Of a DNA stretch of 64,000 nt, positions 41,594-52,193 are shown piece by piece. Under the pieces are notes generated by a model that saw only the letters and a list, made by a program, of their open reading frames with translations, was not told the DNA's origin and did no database searches. The position numbers and the translations under genes are program-made. The stretch spans positions 124,001 to 188,000 of the forward strand of contig JAHLKF010000010.1 in the NCBI GenBank assembly GCA_025558075.1, given 5' to 3'. Source of the stretch: Gaertneriomyces semiglobifer. Its lineage: Eukaryota > Chytridiomycota > Chytridiomycetes > Spizellomycetales > Spizellomycetaceae. Each line of letters starts with the position of its first letter. Positions within the stretch are counted from its first letter, which is position 1.

Positions 41594-42493
41594 ATGCTGG
41601 GATATGTGCCATTTGAAACCACCCCACCAGACGAAGTTGAGGTTGAGGTCACCCTCGAATCCCTCTCAGACGACTCTCTCAGCCTCATCCTCAGCTTTCT
41701 TTCCGCCGAAACCCTATTCGCAGTCAGCCAAGTGAGTCGCCTGTTCCGATCCCTCGCCTTGCACGAGTTCACGCGACGACGAGATATCCAACCCATCACA
41801 GTCACGTTCGGGAAGGAACCCGTCACCTACGTGTACCAAGACCACTTTCTCAACGGTCTTAACCTCGTCTACATCTTTCGACCCACCATCGACGCGTTCA
41901 AGATGCCATCGCAGTATCGCCATAACCATCGTGAATTATGGACAGATCCCGATGGGATATGGATCATGGATCGATGTCTCCGATGGAGTTATTATGAGAC
42001 ATTGAGTGTTCAAGGAAACTTGGCGATCACTTGGACTACGGAATATGCCGTCCCCGAAACCATGGAGGATCCGACCATGATGATCATTTTACCGGATTGC
42101 CTCATCATCTCAGACGCACAAGACGTACTGCCTCTTCGAAAACGTACCGTCTTTCAAGAGAAACTCGCTCGGTTGGGGTTACCCTACTGGTCTACAGACG
42201 CCTCGCTGTTCCTCATCACAGGTCATGTCGAATACCTAGCACAACACATCAACTACGCCATTGGCGAAGAACTGAAAAAGGTCTACGCAGTACTGGATTG
42301 TGACGCCCAAGGGAGGAACTACCATCGTGTCAGGGGATCTTCTCCTACGCGCTTTATGCGCGATCGAAAGCGGTTTATGGAAACTATTGTGGGTCCTGGT
42401 GGAGACTTGTCCCAGATGCGTGTCAGATTGGACTCGGCAGATGGTGAACGGATCATAGAGCGGGTTGCAGGACAGATTTTGGAAAGCATTTAA
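41594..42493 (+). CDS. F-box protein (299 aa)
   Basis: Single exon. An F-box-like motif lies near residues 16-55 (LESLSDDSLSLILSFLSAET, then LFAVSQVSRLFRSLALHEFT). F-box proteins recruit substrates to SKP1-cullin ubiquitin ligases. The remaining 240 residues show no LRR, WD40 or kelch repeats. They contain aromatic-rich segments (DRCLRWSYYETLSVQGNLAI) and look like a single folded domain of unknown type. SKP1 itself is encoded at 21.6 kb. The call rests on the F-box alone. Confidence 0.65.
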   Translation: MLGYVPFETTPPDEVEVEVTLESLSDDSLSLILSFLSAETLFAVSQVSRLFRSLALHEFTRRRDIQPITVTFGKEPVTYVYQDHFLNGLNLVYIFRPTIDAFKMPSQYRHNHRELWTDPDGIWIMDRCLRWSYYETLSVQGNLAITWTTEYAVPETMEDPTMMIILPDCLIISDAQDVLPLRKRTVFQEKLARLGLPYWSTDASLFLITGHVEYLAQHINYAIGEELKKVYAVLDCDAQGRNYHRVRGSSPTRFMRDRKRFMETIVGPGGDLSQMRVRLDSADGERIIERVAGQILESI

Positions 42494-42983
42494 GGGTGGC
42501 TGATTTGCCCCGTTTGAGGGATACCCCGAAGGTCGGCCGAAACGGCCAAAGAATGTACAAATGTATGGAGAGTTTGTCGCTCATCGCGCAAAATTATGTA
42601 TATATATAATACCCCTTTTGAACAACTTGTAAGATCATCCTAAGAAATACTTTTGCGGTCACAAGTTGATGGATGCACATATTGCGTTTGTATTTGGTTT
42701 ACTGCTAATATCACAGAAAGAAGGATGTTTGAAGCGTTTACAGAAAAGGGCATGCCAGTCCAACCTTGAACGCTCTCGAACGCTGATTATCCAGTTTGCG
42801 ATTATCAAGTGTCCAGAAAAATCAAAAAAGCACATTAAAACGTCTCATGAACCACCGTCCTCGCTAGTGTGGTGGGGGTAAAGTCTATGTAAAAGTCCGG
42901 TAAACTCTCGGCAACCTCGGCAAAGTTATCGGGGGCCAAAGTTCCGGTCAGTTCTATCGATGCGTAAAATGGAGAGGAGTGCA
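42494..42983. other. Convergent 3' intergenic space
   Basis: Lies between the F-box gene and the convergent hydroxylase gene. Contains ATATATAATA near 42600, probably 3' UTR. No gene is seen. Confidence 0.4.
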
Positions 42984-44380
42984 TTAATCCTGTCGCCTTG
43001 TCCGACGCTTCAATGGATTCGGTTGTAAGCGAGGAACCGCGAATTCTTCCGTGACAGTCAAGTCTCCTTCTTCATCTATTCGCCGGTCCGTTTCATCGCC
43101 TTCAATGGATTCGGTGCATGACGTGTCGCTACCTCCGTCGCTGCTCCCTAAGCCTGAATCCATCACAGACCAATTTGAGGAGGCCAGTGACGCAGCCGAT
43201 GGTGGACATGTAGGCACCTCAGCCGGGTCGACCTCATGTTCAACGCCAAGGGGGCTTCGTGCTGTCGATATACGCTTCACACGACTTGTGCCTGATTGCG
43301 CCTTTTTCTTGGCTTGCTTTTTCATTTCGAGTTCATAATCCGTTCCCATCCAAATGTCCCAAAATGTGAAGAACGGCTATGGGAAGAACGGTCATGGTCA
43401 GTTTTTACTCGGATAAGAGCGCCTGTTGGATGGCAATTACGTACCTGGCTGAAATTGTACATTCGACCTTTGCCCCAGTGGTGAATGTCATGGTACTCTG
43501 CATTGTTTCTGAACAACCGTTGAAGAGGATCCCATGGCAAAGCGTACCCGCAATGATCATCTACTGTCTTGAGCGTCGCGAGAGTAAAGAAGATGGTGGC
43601 AGTCCATGGGTGCATATCCAAAATAAGTGACGGAACCCCGCCGCCAATCGAATCCATCAAAAATCCTTCAACGGGATGGTTGTAGAGCGCCCCAAAGGCA
43701 TAGAGGACTGTCAACTCGTGGTGTACAGAGTGGAATTTGCGGTACAACCAGCGATTCGTATGCATCCAACGGTGCATCCAGTACTAACGAACAACTTATG
43801 TCAGCACTCTACCGTGTTACGGCATGAACTCGATCACAAAAAGTACCTGGTATGAATCCAACATCACAGCTGCCGCACACAATTTGGCCACCACCATGAA
43901 AGGATGCTCCATGGATCTCTCGTTCATACCCTCAGGACGTCCCACCACGGCAAACACGTACGCGAGCATGACCTGGACGAAATGCTGCAGAGCGACTTGT
44001 TTGATAACGTGGCTCACGGTTATTCTGTTGGGTGGACGCATTTTTTGATCCGTTGGTATTCTATGCAATTCGACTGACGTTAATTGAAAGTAGGACAGGA
44101 CGTAGAGGAAGGAGGAGTAGGTCCAGTAGGCGATGACAGGTGCCCATATCATACAAATTTCCGATATTTCGAGGGTAGGGAGTGAATTGTACGCTGTAGA
44201 GATGGGTTTCAAGATGTCGAGTGACGGTGCGGTGAGGAAAAACATGTTGGAAGGCATTGATGCTGTCGCGTTGGTGGTGGTCATTGCGGACGTTGTCGTC
44301 GTGAACAAGCCGTTGTTGAGAGCGGTTCTTGCTTTTCCAGGATCACCTAGCCAGGTAGTGAACGTGTCCAGGATATCCAT
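42984..44380 (-). CDS. SUR2: Sphingoid-base C4-hydroxylase (SUR2 type), three exons (421 aa)
   Basis: Exons are 44380-43847, 43783-43445 and 43376-42984; phases close. SUR2 is an ER di-iron enzyme that converts dihydrosphingosine to phytosphingosine. Two or three membrane segments precede the histidine boxes HRWMH, HSVHH and HDIHH. Surrounding motifs match fungal SUR2: YAFGALYNHPVEGFLMDSIG, TLATLKTVDDHCGYALPWDP, LFRNNAEYHDIHHWGKGRMY and PFFTFWDIWMGTDYELE. Yeast Sur2 is about 349 aa. The excess here is a C-terminal tail of about 110 residues, basic then Ser/Asp/Glu-rich (MKKQAKKKAQSG, then DSGLGSSDGGSDTSCTE), probably cytosolic and regulatory. The first exon has a Thr-rich lumenal N-terminus. 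Confidence 0.92.
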
Positions 44381-46015
44381 CCAGTGTGTGGGGTGATAGC
44401 TCTTCCCGGGGAACTTTCGAAACCGAGTCTATCTCTATATAGAAGGTTCGGTAATTCGTCCAAATATTTTGCTCGACGAAATCAATATTGTCTATTATAT
44501 AAGAATGGCACTTCGTCTTCCAATGATCGTTTTGAATACACGCATATACGGTTTCATGCATGCACGTCTGTTCAAATGATGACAAAGGAAAGAATGTCAA
44601 GCGTTCCGAGGGCCAAGCGGAGTTAGGGGTGGAAGTGGGCAGCAAGGAAAAGGGGAGCGTGTTGAGTTTACGGGGCGGGGGTTGGGTCGTGTGCGTGCCC
44701 AAAGAGATCGGAAGGCTCTTTCTTATCTTCTTGTGCGGGCGTCTAGATCTACTGTATGTATGTTATGCATATATATACATAATATTACCCGTCAGAAACT
44801 GTTTCTATAAGACGACGACGACGAATGGCGACGGTGAGGGTTGGGTGTGGTGGCAAGCTGGAAGCTGTGAATTGAAGGCGGGGGAAGCAACAAAATGCAA
44901 ATGGCAAAGAACAGAGACAGACATTGTCATTCAAAATTGATGGGCGCGACCGACACAAAAGGGGCGCATCGCCAAAGACATAGCCTCTTATTAATCACCA
45001 ATCGATGGGATGCATAGGATGGATTATGTAATCACGGGCGGTTCGCATGACAACGGAGCATGAGTCACTCAAGTCGGAATTGGGTAAGCAAACCCGGGGA
45101 AACTTGTTACTTTGTACTTTGTGTGCTCTGGGCGGAGGGAGAATGTTCCCCGCGTTGTGTGTACTGACTGTAAACATGTACTGGTGACAGGTATTCCGTG
45201 ACTCGGGCAAATGTGCGAATAACTCTAGATCTATGTTGACTGGGGCTCTTGAACTCATGAACGCTATGTATGATATTGATCGGGTCTACCGCATCATCAA
45301 GAGTGATATCAGCCATTACATACATATACGATGTTCACTGGAGCAACAATTGACCGCTGTAATCTGGATCTTTGGATGCCCGGTGACTCTCTCTTATGGG
45401 TCAACAGCAGAATGACCTGGCTGGTTAGGAGGCACAACGCCGGGAAGAAAATCACACTCCGTGTTGCCCCGGCAATGGTCAGTTAACATTTCGCCCGCCC
45501 CCCCCCGTCTTTCCCTTCTCAGAGCTTTGGCCTCAAAGCTTATTCGTCAATGTCCACTTTGACGCACCACCAAACCCAATTGGCGATCTCCAGATCCAGC
45601 CCAACGGTCAAATGTGGCAGATATTACCAACAGGACAACACACGTCCAAACAGAAACCAGAACATGAACAACATCAAGATCAATTTCAAGCAACCACAAA
45701 AGGTGTTCCAAACGCGACGAGCAAAACACCTGGCGTAAGACAACTGTGCCACATAATAGATGACTGTGCCATTCAAATTCATCGGACTCGATCGAGAATC
45801 GGACGTCCCCAAGATCCCTTTGGCAGTTGTTACGTTTTTTCATTTTGTTTGGGATTAGTTTATTATTATTCTTATTCGTACCTTGTCGATTGCCCGTGAG
45901 CTGTCTCTGCCCCGTGGATCGGAGTGGGAGGAGGAACAAACGGAAAGCGAACGGGAAATAGACCAGTCAGGGCCGTGTTCTCGGAGTGCACCTGATCTGA
46001 CAGACATCTGCAACG
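44381..46015. other. Long intergenic region, no gene seen
   Basis: About 1.6 kb between divergent genes. It contains short ACG repeats (near 44810), a C-run (about 45496-45506) and AT-rich stretches. No open frame has domain support and no RNA gene was recognised. Confidence 0.4.
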
Positions 46016-47402
46016 ATGGATCTGTCTACGTTAACAAGCTACGTGGAGAACTACCTCCCTAGCGTGCTCCAATCGCCCACAAAAAGTATCATCGACGTCC
46101 TCCCCCACATTCCCGTCAAACCCACGCTGTCGATTCTGTTCTATTTCACGGCGCTCATCACCCTCCTCGTGGCCACGTTCTCCCGCGCCGTCAAGCGGTC
46201 CTTCAGTTCCTTTGCGGCCTTTGTCTACACCTACCTCGCCTTTGGCGCGCTGTACATCACCTGGCGCAACATCCTCGTTTTTATCGCCGACGACTGGGGC
46301 GAATACTACAGCGAGCGGCTCGTGACGGGGAGCGCCAGCGCGGGGGAGTGGGGATTGGTGGTCTTGGATTATGTGAGAGACAGCGATTGGTTTGTCAAGG
46401 CGTATGTGGCCGTGACGGAAGATCGGTGGAGATGGTGGTGGAGCAGCCAGTTGTTGGGATGTGCGTGTGTGGTTGCGGTGGTTATGTGGAGTGAGGGCGC
46501 CCATCGGTGGGTCAAGAGTGAGGGGGCGGGTGTGGGTGTGAAGGCGGGTGTTGCTACTGCGTTGACCTTTTTGGTCGTGGGGCTTTTGGGAGCTATGAGT
46601 GTTTGCTTTGCCTTGTTTCTGGCGCAGCGTGATGCCTTGATCGGTAAGTTACAAGTCTCCCCCCCCCCCCCCCCCCCCCCTGATAAGATTCGCTCGCCCA
46701 ACATTGGTGTTGTTTCCCTTTATACTTATGGTTCCTTTCTCCCTTTAACAACCAGACGATAACGTGCTTCGTACCGCCCCAAGATTGACGACCACCACCG
46801 TCCTCTGTTTCGCGTTGTACACCTTACTCATCAGCATCACCTACTACATCCCCACCACCAGTCTTTTCTTCACCTACAACCTCGCCATCATCCACCTCCT
46901 TCTCCTCCTCCCACTCCTAAGCGTGTGTCCGAAATTCATCACACACCTTAAAGCCATGGGGCCCGAGAAAAAGACACGGGAGAACATTACGAGGTCTACG
47001 CGGTTAGCCTCCCTCTACGCCTTTTTGGCGGGGGCAAACCTGATCACCTACATCCAATCCACCATCCCCCTCTTTGGTGGTGCCCACATGTCTGCCCTCC
47101 CCGACTCCACATCCGTCATGATGTATGTGACAGACAAATTGGAAGCCACGTTGTGGACACATCCCTGCCAGACCTCGATTTCCTTTGATTATTTGTGTAT
47201 AGTGATGATTGGTGCGGTGTTGGTGGTGGAACAGAGTGTGAGGGGGGTGATGGAGGGGAAAGTTGGGGTGTGGAGGACGGTGGGTGCGGGGGTGGTGGCG
47301 ATGGTGGGTACGATGTGTGTGGGTGCCAGTGTGACGTTGCCGGCGTGGTTGTGTTGGAGGGAGGGGTGGATACGGAGAGGGGGAAAGGTGAAGAGGGTGT
47401 AG
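46016..47402 (+). CDS. Polytopic membrane protein, two exons (424 aa)
   Basis: Exons are 46016-46643 and 46756-47402; the phase closes. The 112-bp intron contains a run of 22 C (46659-46680). About nine hydrophobic segments are visible. Examples are LSILFYFTALITLLVATFS, FAAFVYTYLAFGALYITW, LLGCACVVAVVMWSEGA, ATALTFLVVGLLGAMSVCFA, TTTTVLCFALYTLLISITYY, LAIIHLLLLLPLLSVCP and LCIVMIGAVLVVEQSV. There is no signal peptide cleavage site and no transporter signature. GC content rises in the second half. I do not recognise the family. Confidence 0.7.
46659..46680 (+). repeat. Poly(C)22 tract inside an intron
   Basis: Twenty-two consecutive C, with the donor GTAAGT upstream and the acceptor CCAG about 75 bp downstream. 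It could be length-variable. Confidence 0.9.
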
Positions 47403-48711
47403 ACCTATTGGGACATGTTGTTTTTTTATCTTGGGGGTTTTTTTTTGAGGGGGCCGTGAAAGGGTGGGTTTGAGGGTGTGTGTGTGCTGTGAAACCGGAT
47501 GAAATTGCCGGGTAGGTACTTTTTACATAGCATGGAACGGAGGGTGGGGCGGGAAGGAAATGGATGGTAAGGTGCTTTTTGTTTTTGTTTGGGGTACACC
47601 CGCCCAAACAGGTGTATAGCTGGATTATTAGAGAAGAACGTGAGAAAACGAAGAACTTTGTGACAAAGGTTTTACAGCGTATTGACTATCGTAGGGGGGT
47701 TTAGGAAATATCAAATTGAGGGAAAACGATGTAGTTTAAGTGAGAAAATGTGGAAGAATAAAGCTTTTGATGAAATCTTTATCATTTGTTCCTTTTTCAC
47801 CAATGGAATAAACTATGCAAAACTATCTATGTAAAACCTCGAAAAAGACAAACTTAACAAACAACTTCAATCCCAATCCATCCAACAGACATCGATCACC
47901 AGGGGTGACAGTGGATGTACTCTATCATCTGAGTACATGCACTGGCACAATTGCCTCGTCACGTAAAAGTGTAGAACGAGTTCAGATCCCATCGAAGCAA
48001 AACAATGTACCTACCTCCCATCTCGGCTGTAGGGCTAGTATCAGATCTTTGGTGAATTAAACCACCTTTCAGGAATGTGGGGGAGGGGGATGTTCGCGAG
48101 CGCGTTGAGCGGATGACTATCGTACGGTACAGGAGAGAGCCCTGCAACCAAGTTTTTGTGAAGACCGTTAAAAACCGTCGTGGGGAGTGGTGTTATACCA
48201 ACCCGAACATCCAAAACAACGCACTCTCATATAAACCTGCGTTATTTTCATCAGTGATATGTACATGTAGCTGCCACCGAACACGTACCCCAGATTCATG
48301 AGTCTAAGCATATAATAGTTATCCATACACAGCTTTGCACTGTAATAAGACGTCGTAATCCTACTGGGGGATCAGGTCGAACTGATCACCGAAAATTATA
48401 TAGTACCCCCCCCATCCGCACCTTACACCGACCGCCACCGCCAAGCTACATATCGCACCTGTCAAGTTACTGTTGTGTCAACACTCTTTTGGGGGCTCGA
48501 TTGAGTTGAGTTGTGAGAGTTAGAAACTGGAGAGAGATTGGAGTGCGTAGACCAAGTTACGAAGAAGCGAAAAGAGAAGCGCAAAGGACTGAAAACGGAG
48601 AAACCACATCTGACAGGGGTTTGGAACTCTAAACACTTTCCGGAACCTGTTAGAACAAAGCGGGCTGGGTGTGCGTGTGTGTGTGTTGGTCCGGTTTAAG
48701 AGTATTCCAAT
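47403..48711. other. Intergenic, no gene seen
   Basis: Holds the presumptive 3' UTR of the membrane protein gene, a C-run (48407-48414) and a TG-rich stretch (about 48669-48686) just before the next gene. No RNA gene or protein gene is supported. Confidence 0.4.
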
Positions 48712-50344
48712 ATGAGTACGAATATGAATACGGGATTGGACAGGGACTCGATTGGGATGACCTCGCATACCAACCCAACCGCCCTACTGAGTACGAGTCT
48801 CTCTTCGAGTACGAGTGTTGATACGAGAAAAGACCTGGAACCGCCCACGTCATGGGAAGATTCCGTTACCGATGAGAAACGGTGTTGGATCTGTTTTGTG
48901 GAAGAAGGGGAAGAAAAAGAGAGTGCGAGTCTTACTTCGAGTTTGGGAATGAAGGCTGGGACGATACAGTCCACCGCTACTGCCAGTAGTAGTAACAGTA
49001 CCAGCGGTGGTGGGAAACGACGATGGGTGAGAGCGTGCAAGTGTCGGAATAGTTTAAAGGTGAGTCTTATCCAAATCGATCAAAAAGGAATATGCGAATC
49101 TTTGCGGACAATTTTAACCGTCCCCGTTCTCGCTTCGTTTTGTTTTTCTAGTATGCTCACGAACACTGTCTTCTCCTATGGATCACCTCGCGTTCCTCCT
49201 CTTCTTTCTCCCCAGTCTCCTGTCCCGCCTGTGGGTACACCTATCAACTCATCGAACCGCGGTCCCCGCTCTTTACGTTCGTGACGACGCTGTGCAAGTG
49301 CGTTGAGGCCGTGATTCCGTATGCGACGTTGACATGCGCAGGTGTCGGGTTGTACGTCGTGGGCACGACGTATGGCGCGTATGTGGTGATGACAATGTGT
49401 GGCGTGGAGGACGGGGAGAGGGTGTTGGCTGGAGAATGGGGATGGAGGGTTTGGGTACGTATCTTTGCTTTTGGACAGTCATTTTATGACATGAACAGTC
49501 AACGCAAACGCCATCAAAAAAAGAAAAGAAAAGAGCGTCACTGTGCTATCATGCACCCTATGTTCTTTTACACTGGCCTTTTAGATCTCATGAGAGATTA
49601 TCAACGCTAATGCTCGCTCTTTCCGTATATTTTATTTGCAATGTTTAGATGGGTTTACCCCTCATCCCCCTCTCGCTCCTCCTCTCCCGCGTCTCTCTCG
49701 GCGACGGCATCCTCCCTCTCCTCCCGTTCCTCGTATTACGCAGCGAAAACATCCGATTAAGTCTCCCACCCACCCCCGCGCTCTCCCTGTGCGTGCTGCC
49801 GTGGATCCGATGTGCCTACAACAGTCTGTGGAAACGGATGGGCGCTGGGATGGAACGATGGTTGGCCGGTGAAGATGCGCGAACCCGGAGTGGAGAAGGG
49901 AATGGTGGAGAGGATGAGGAAGCGGTGGAAGAAGGGGATGGGATGTTGACGGGACGAGATGGGCAGAGGGTTGTGTTGGGTGGATTATTGTTTCCTGGTA
50001 AGTCTTTTCTCTCGCTTTTTTGTTGACAGGAGGGAAATAGGGTTATTTCCTTTGGTTTCTTTCTTTGAGTGGTTGTGGTTGTGAGGGCGATAGAGGGCGT
50101 TCTGTGCTGTCGTTGCCCAATGTCATCTAACGGTCTTTCTTTCATTCCTGTAGCGATATCAAGTATTGTAGGACATCTCCTAGGCCATATCCCATTCATC
50201 CGTCGCAAAATTCCCGATGCATTCCATCGCAATCTTTTGGGAGGATGTTTGTTTGTGGTTTGCAAGGACGTGTGTGGAGTGATATATCGTGCACATAGCC
50301 GGAGGAGAAGGGGACAGAGGAGGATCAAAGAATATCGGGATTAG
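48712..50344 (+). CDS. MARCH5-type RING-CH ubiquitin ligase, four exons (about 396 aa)
   Basis: Exons are 48712-49059, 49152-49454, 49649-49997 and 50154-50344; phases close. MARCH5 is a mitochondrial outer-membrane E3 ligase that acts on fission and fusion factors and signalling proteins. The split RING-CH domain runs CWICFVEEGE, then RRWVRACKCRNSLKYAHEHC, then WITSR, then VSCPACGYTYQL. A Ser/Thr-rich insertion of about 35 residues sits inside the RING. The membrane part aligns well with MARCH5: AGVGLYVVGTTYGAYVVMTM, MGLPLIPLSLLLSRVSLGDG, VLGGLLFPAISSIVGHLL and LLGGCLFVVCKDVCGVIYRA. The N-terminus is a long Ser/Thr-rich extension. The RING insertion and an acidic loop (EDEEAVEEGDG) make it longer than the human protein (278 aa). 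Confidence 0.93.
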
Positions 50345-50757
50345 TTGCGCCCGTAGCAGTATTGGAGAAATAGTGCCCTTTTTTGTATTTTAGGGGGATG
50401 CGGGATGGGAATTGTAGGTGTGCGAATGATAATAACATTGGCAGCATTTGTTTTTGGTAGACCTCCGCGGAGATGACATTGTGTTTAACCGAATATTGAA
50501 AACTTCCCCATGGCCGTTCCAAATAGATCTACTCCGGCTCCGCTTTCAAAAGGAATATCCGCTTGGTCATTGCCAAGAAGGATGGGTGACTTGCTGCTTT
50601 ACATCGTGAAGTGACTTTTCCCGCACTGGTCAAGAAGATATAACTGGGCGTGGGGTACTCCTATCAGACTGCGCGCTGTGGTCAAACCTTTTAATTTTGG
50701 CATAGCATATAAGATATACATTGCCATTGAAACAGCAGCAGTGATTATCAAGAAACA
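50345..50757. other. Intergenic, no gene seen
   Basis: Presumed 3' UTR of MARCH5 and promoter of the acetyltransferase. No other feature is recognised. Confidence 0.4.
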
Positions 50758-51506
50758 ATGACGAACGACAAACCCCATAACAGCAGGAATAAGCTCCAGC
50801 TGAGCATGCATCGCGCGACTCCCGCCGATTTCCAGGCGATGGCACGGATACATGCCACAGCGTTCACAGGGACACCCCTCGACAGCCGGATGTACACCGG
50901 GGCCGACCGTTGTGCCCCCGACCGGCTCCAATCGTTTATAGAGCGGTACGAGAAAGCAGTAGTAGATCCGAACAGTTACTTGATGGTGGTGAAAGCGCGG
51001 GGTGAAGACGAGGAGGAGAAGGTTGTGGGGTTTGCGAAATGGGCGGGTCCGGTACATCCCAAAACGGATATGAAGAAGATGGCGGAGAAGCCGATGCCGG
51101 TGGGCATCGATGTGGAGTTTCTGACTGGGTTTTTAACGGCGATGAGTGAGAAGCATGACCAGATATGGAAGGATCGTCCGCATTACTGTATGTATTCTCA
51201 CGACTTTTGCGTTTGTTGCGTTTGTTTTGAAGAAAGAGTTTTGACGATAGGTCTTTTTTAGATTTGCATCTGATTGCGACGGATCCTGCGTACCAAGGTC
51301 TGGGCGTCGGTCGGCTCCTCCTCGATTTTGGGTTGGATAAGGCCAGGAAGGAGGGATTGCCTTGCTACCTGGAGGCGAGCCCGGCCGGAAAGCCTATCTA
51401 TGAACATTTGGGTTACGAGGTTGTGGATCAGTTTGAAATGGATGGGATTGTGTTGCCTTGCATGCTGTGGTGGCCGGAGGGGAAGAAAGAGGCGAAGTGG
51501 TGGTGA
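50758..51506 (+). CDS. GNAT-family N-acetyltransferase, two exons (224 aa)
   Basis: Exons are 50758-51187 and 51262-51506; the phase closes. The GNAT fold is visible: N-terminal strand-helix (MHRATPADFQAMARIHATAF), a central strand (YLMVVKARGEDEEEKVVGFA), motif A with the acetyl-CoA loop (IATDPAYQGLGVGRLLLDFG), and motif B (LPCYLEASPAGKPIYEHLGY, then EVVDQFEMDG). This pattern is common in fungal small-molecule acetyltransferases of unknown substrate. The start is the first ATG. No targeting signal is seen. Confidence 0.9.
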
Positions 51507-52193
51507 AATAATATGAAACTGGATTCAAAGCAAGCTTTATTATAAGAACAAGTTGCTACGGAAAGGTTGTGGATGCTACGGAATAGAGAGCCTATTGTGC
51601 ATATGTTATACTCTGATAATCCCATCCCTCAAGGTTTTTGCACGTTCGAGTCATCGTCCCTGCGCTGCTCTCCTCTCTCTCTCTGCATTCCACGTTGGCG
51701 ATGATCTGTCTATCTCCATGCAATGAATATCCTCCGTGACAGGTTCAACTGTTCATCATTCCCGCCAGCTTCACACTTCCCAGAAATACGCGCATCGATT
51801 GTTATTTCCGCGTGTCATCGTCCTGGAACCAGAAACCTTGTCGGCCCGAAACTCGCTATCATATCTAAGATCAGGCAGGTGTCCCCATCGCATCTCGATC
51901 AACGCAGCCAATGACTGGTATGATGGGTGAGGGATCGATGTGGATTGTGAATTCCTACTGTAAAGCCCAGTGTGTGAGATGCATTGTCCAATCGTTCACC
52001 TTTCGTCAGCAGCTTAGGTTCTCTGTGTACTCTTTCAACGCAGAACCATAAATACCAAATAACTGCTGTGGCTCCTCTTTTATTGCAAACCTCACGTCCA
52101 CGTCATCAACTGTCCCAAGTTCAGCATAAACCAACGCAGTTATTCTTGTTGGCCAGATAGCCCGACCTATCGCAAGCACCAGTGCCTTGCATC
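51507..52193. other. Intergenic, PEP carboxylase promoter side
   Basis: No gene is supported. Short plus-strand frames near 51723-51930 lack motifs. Confidence 0.4.
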
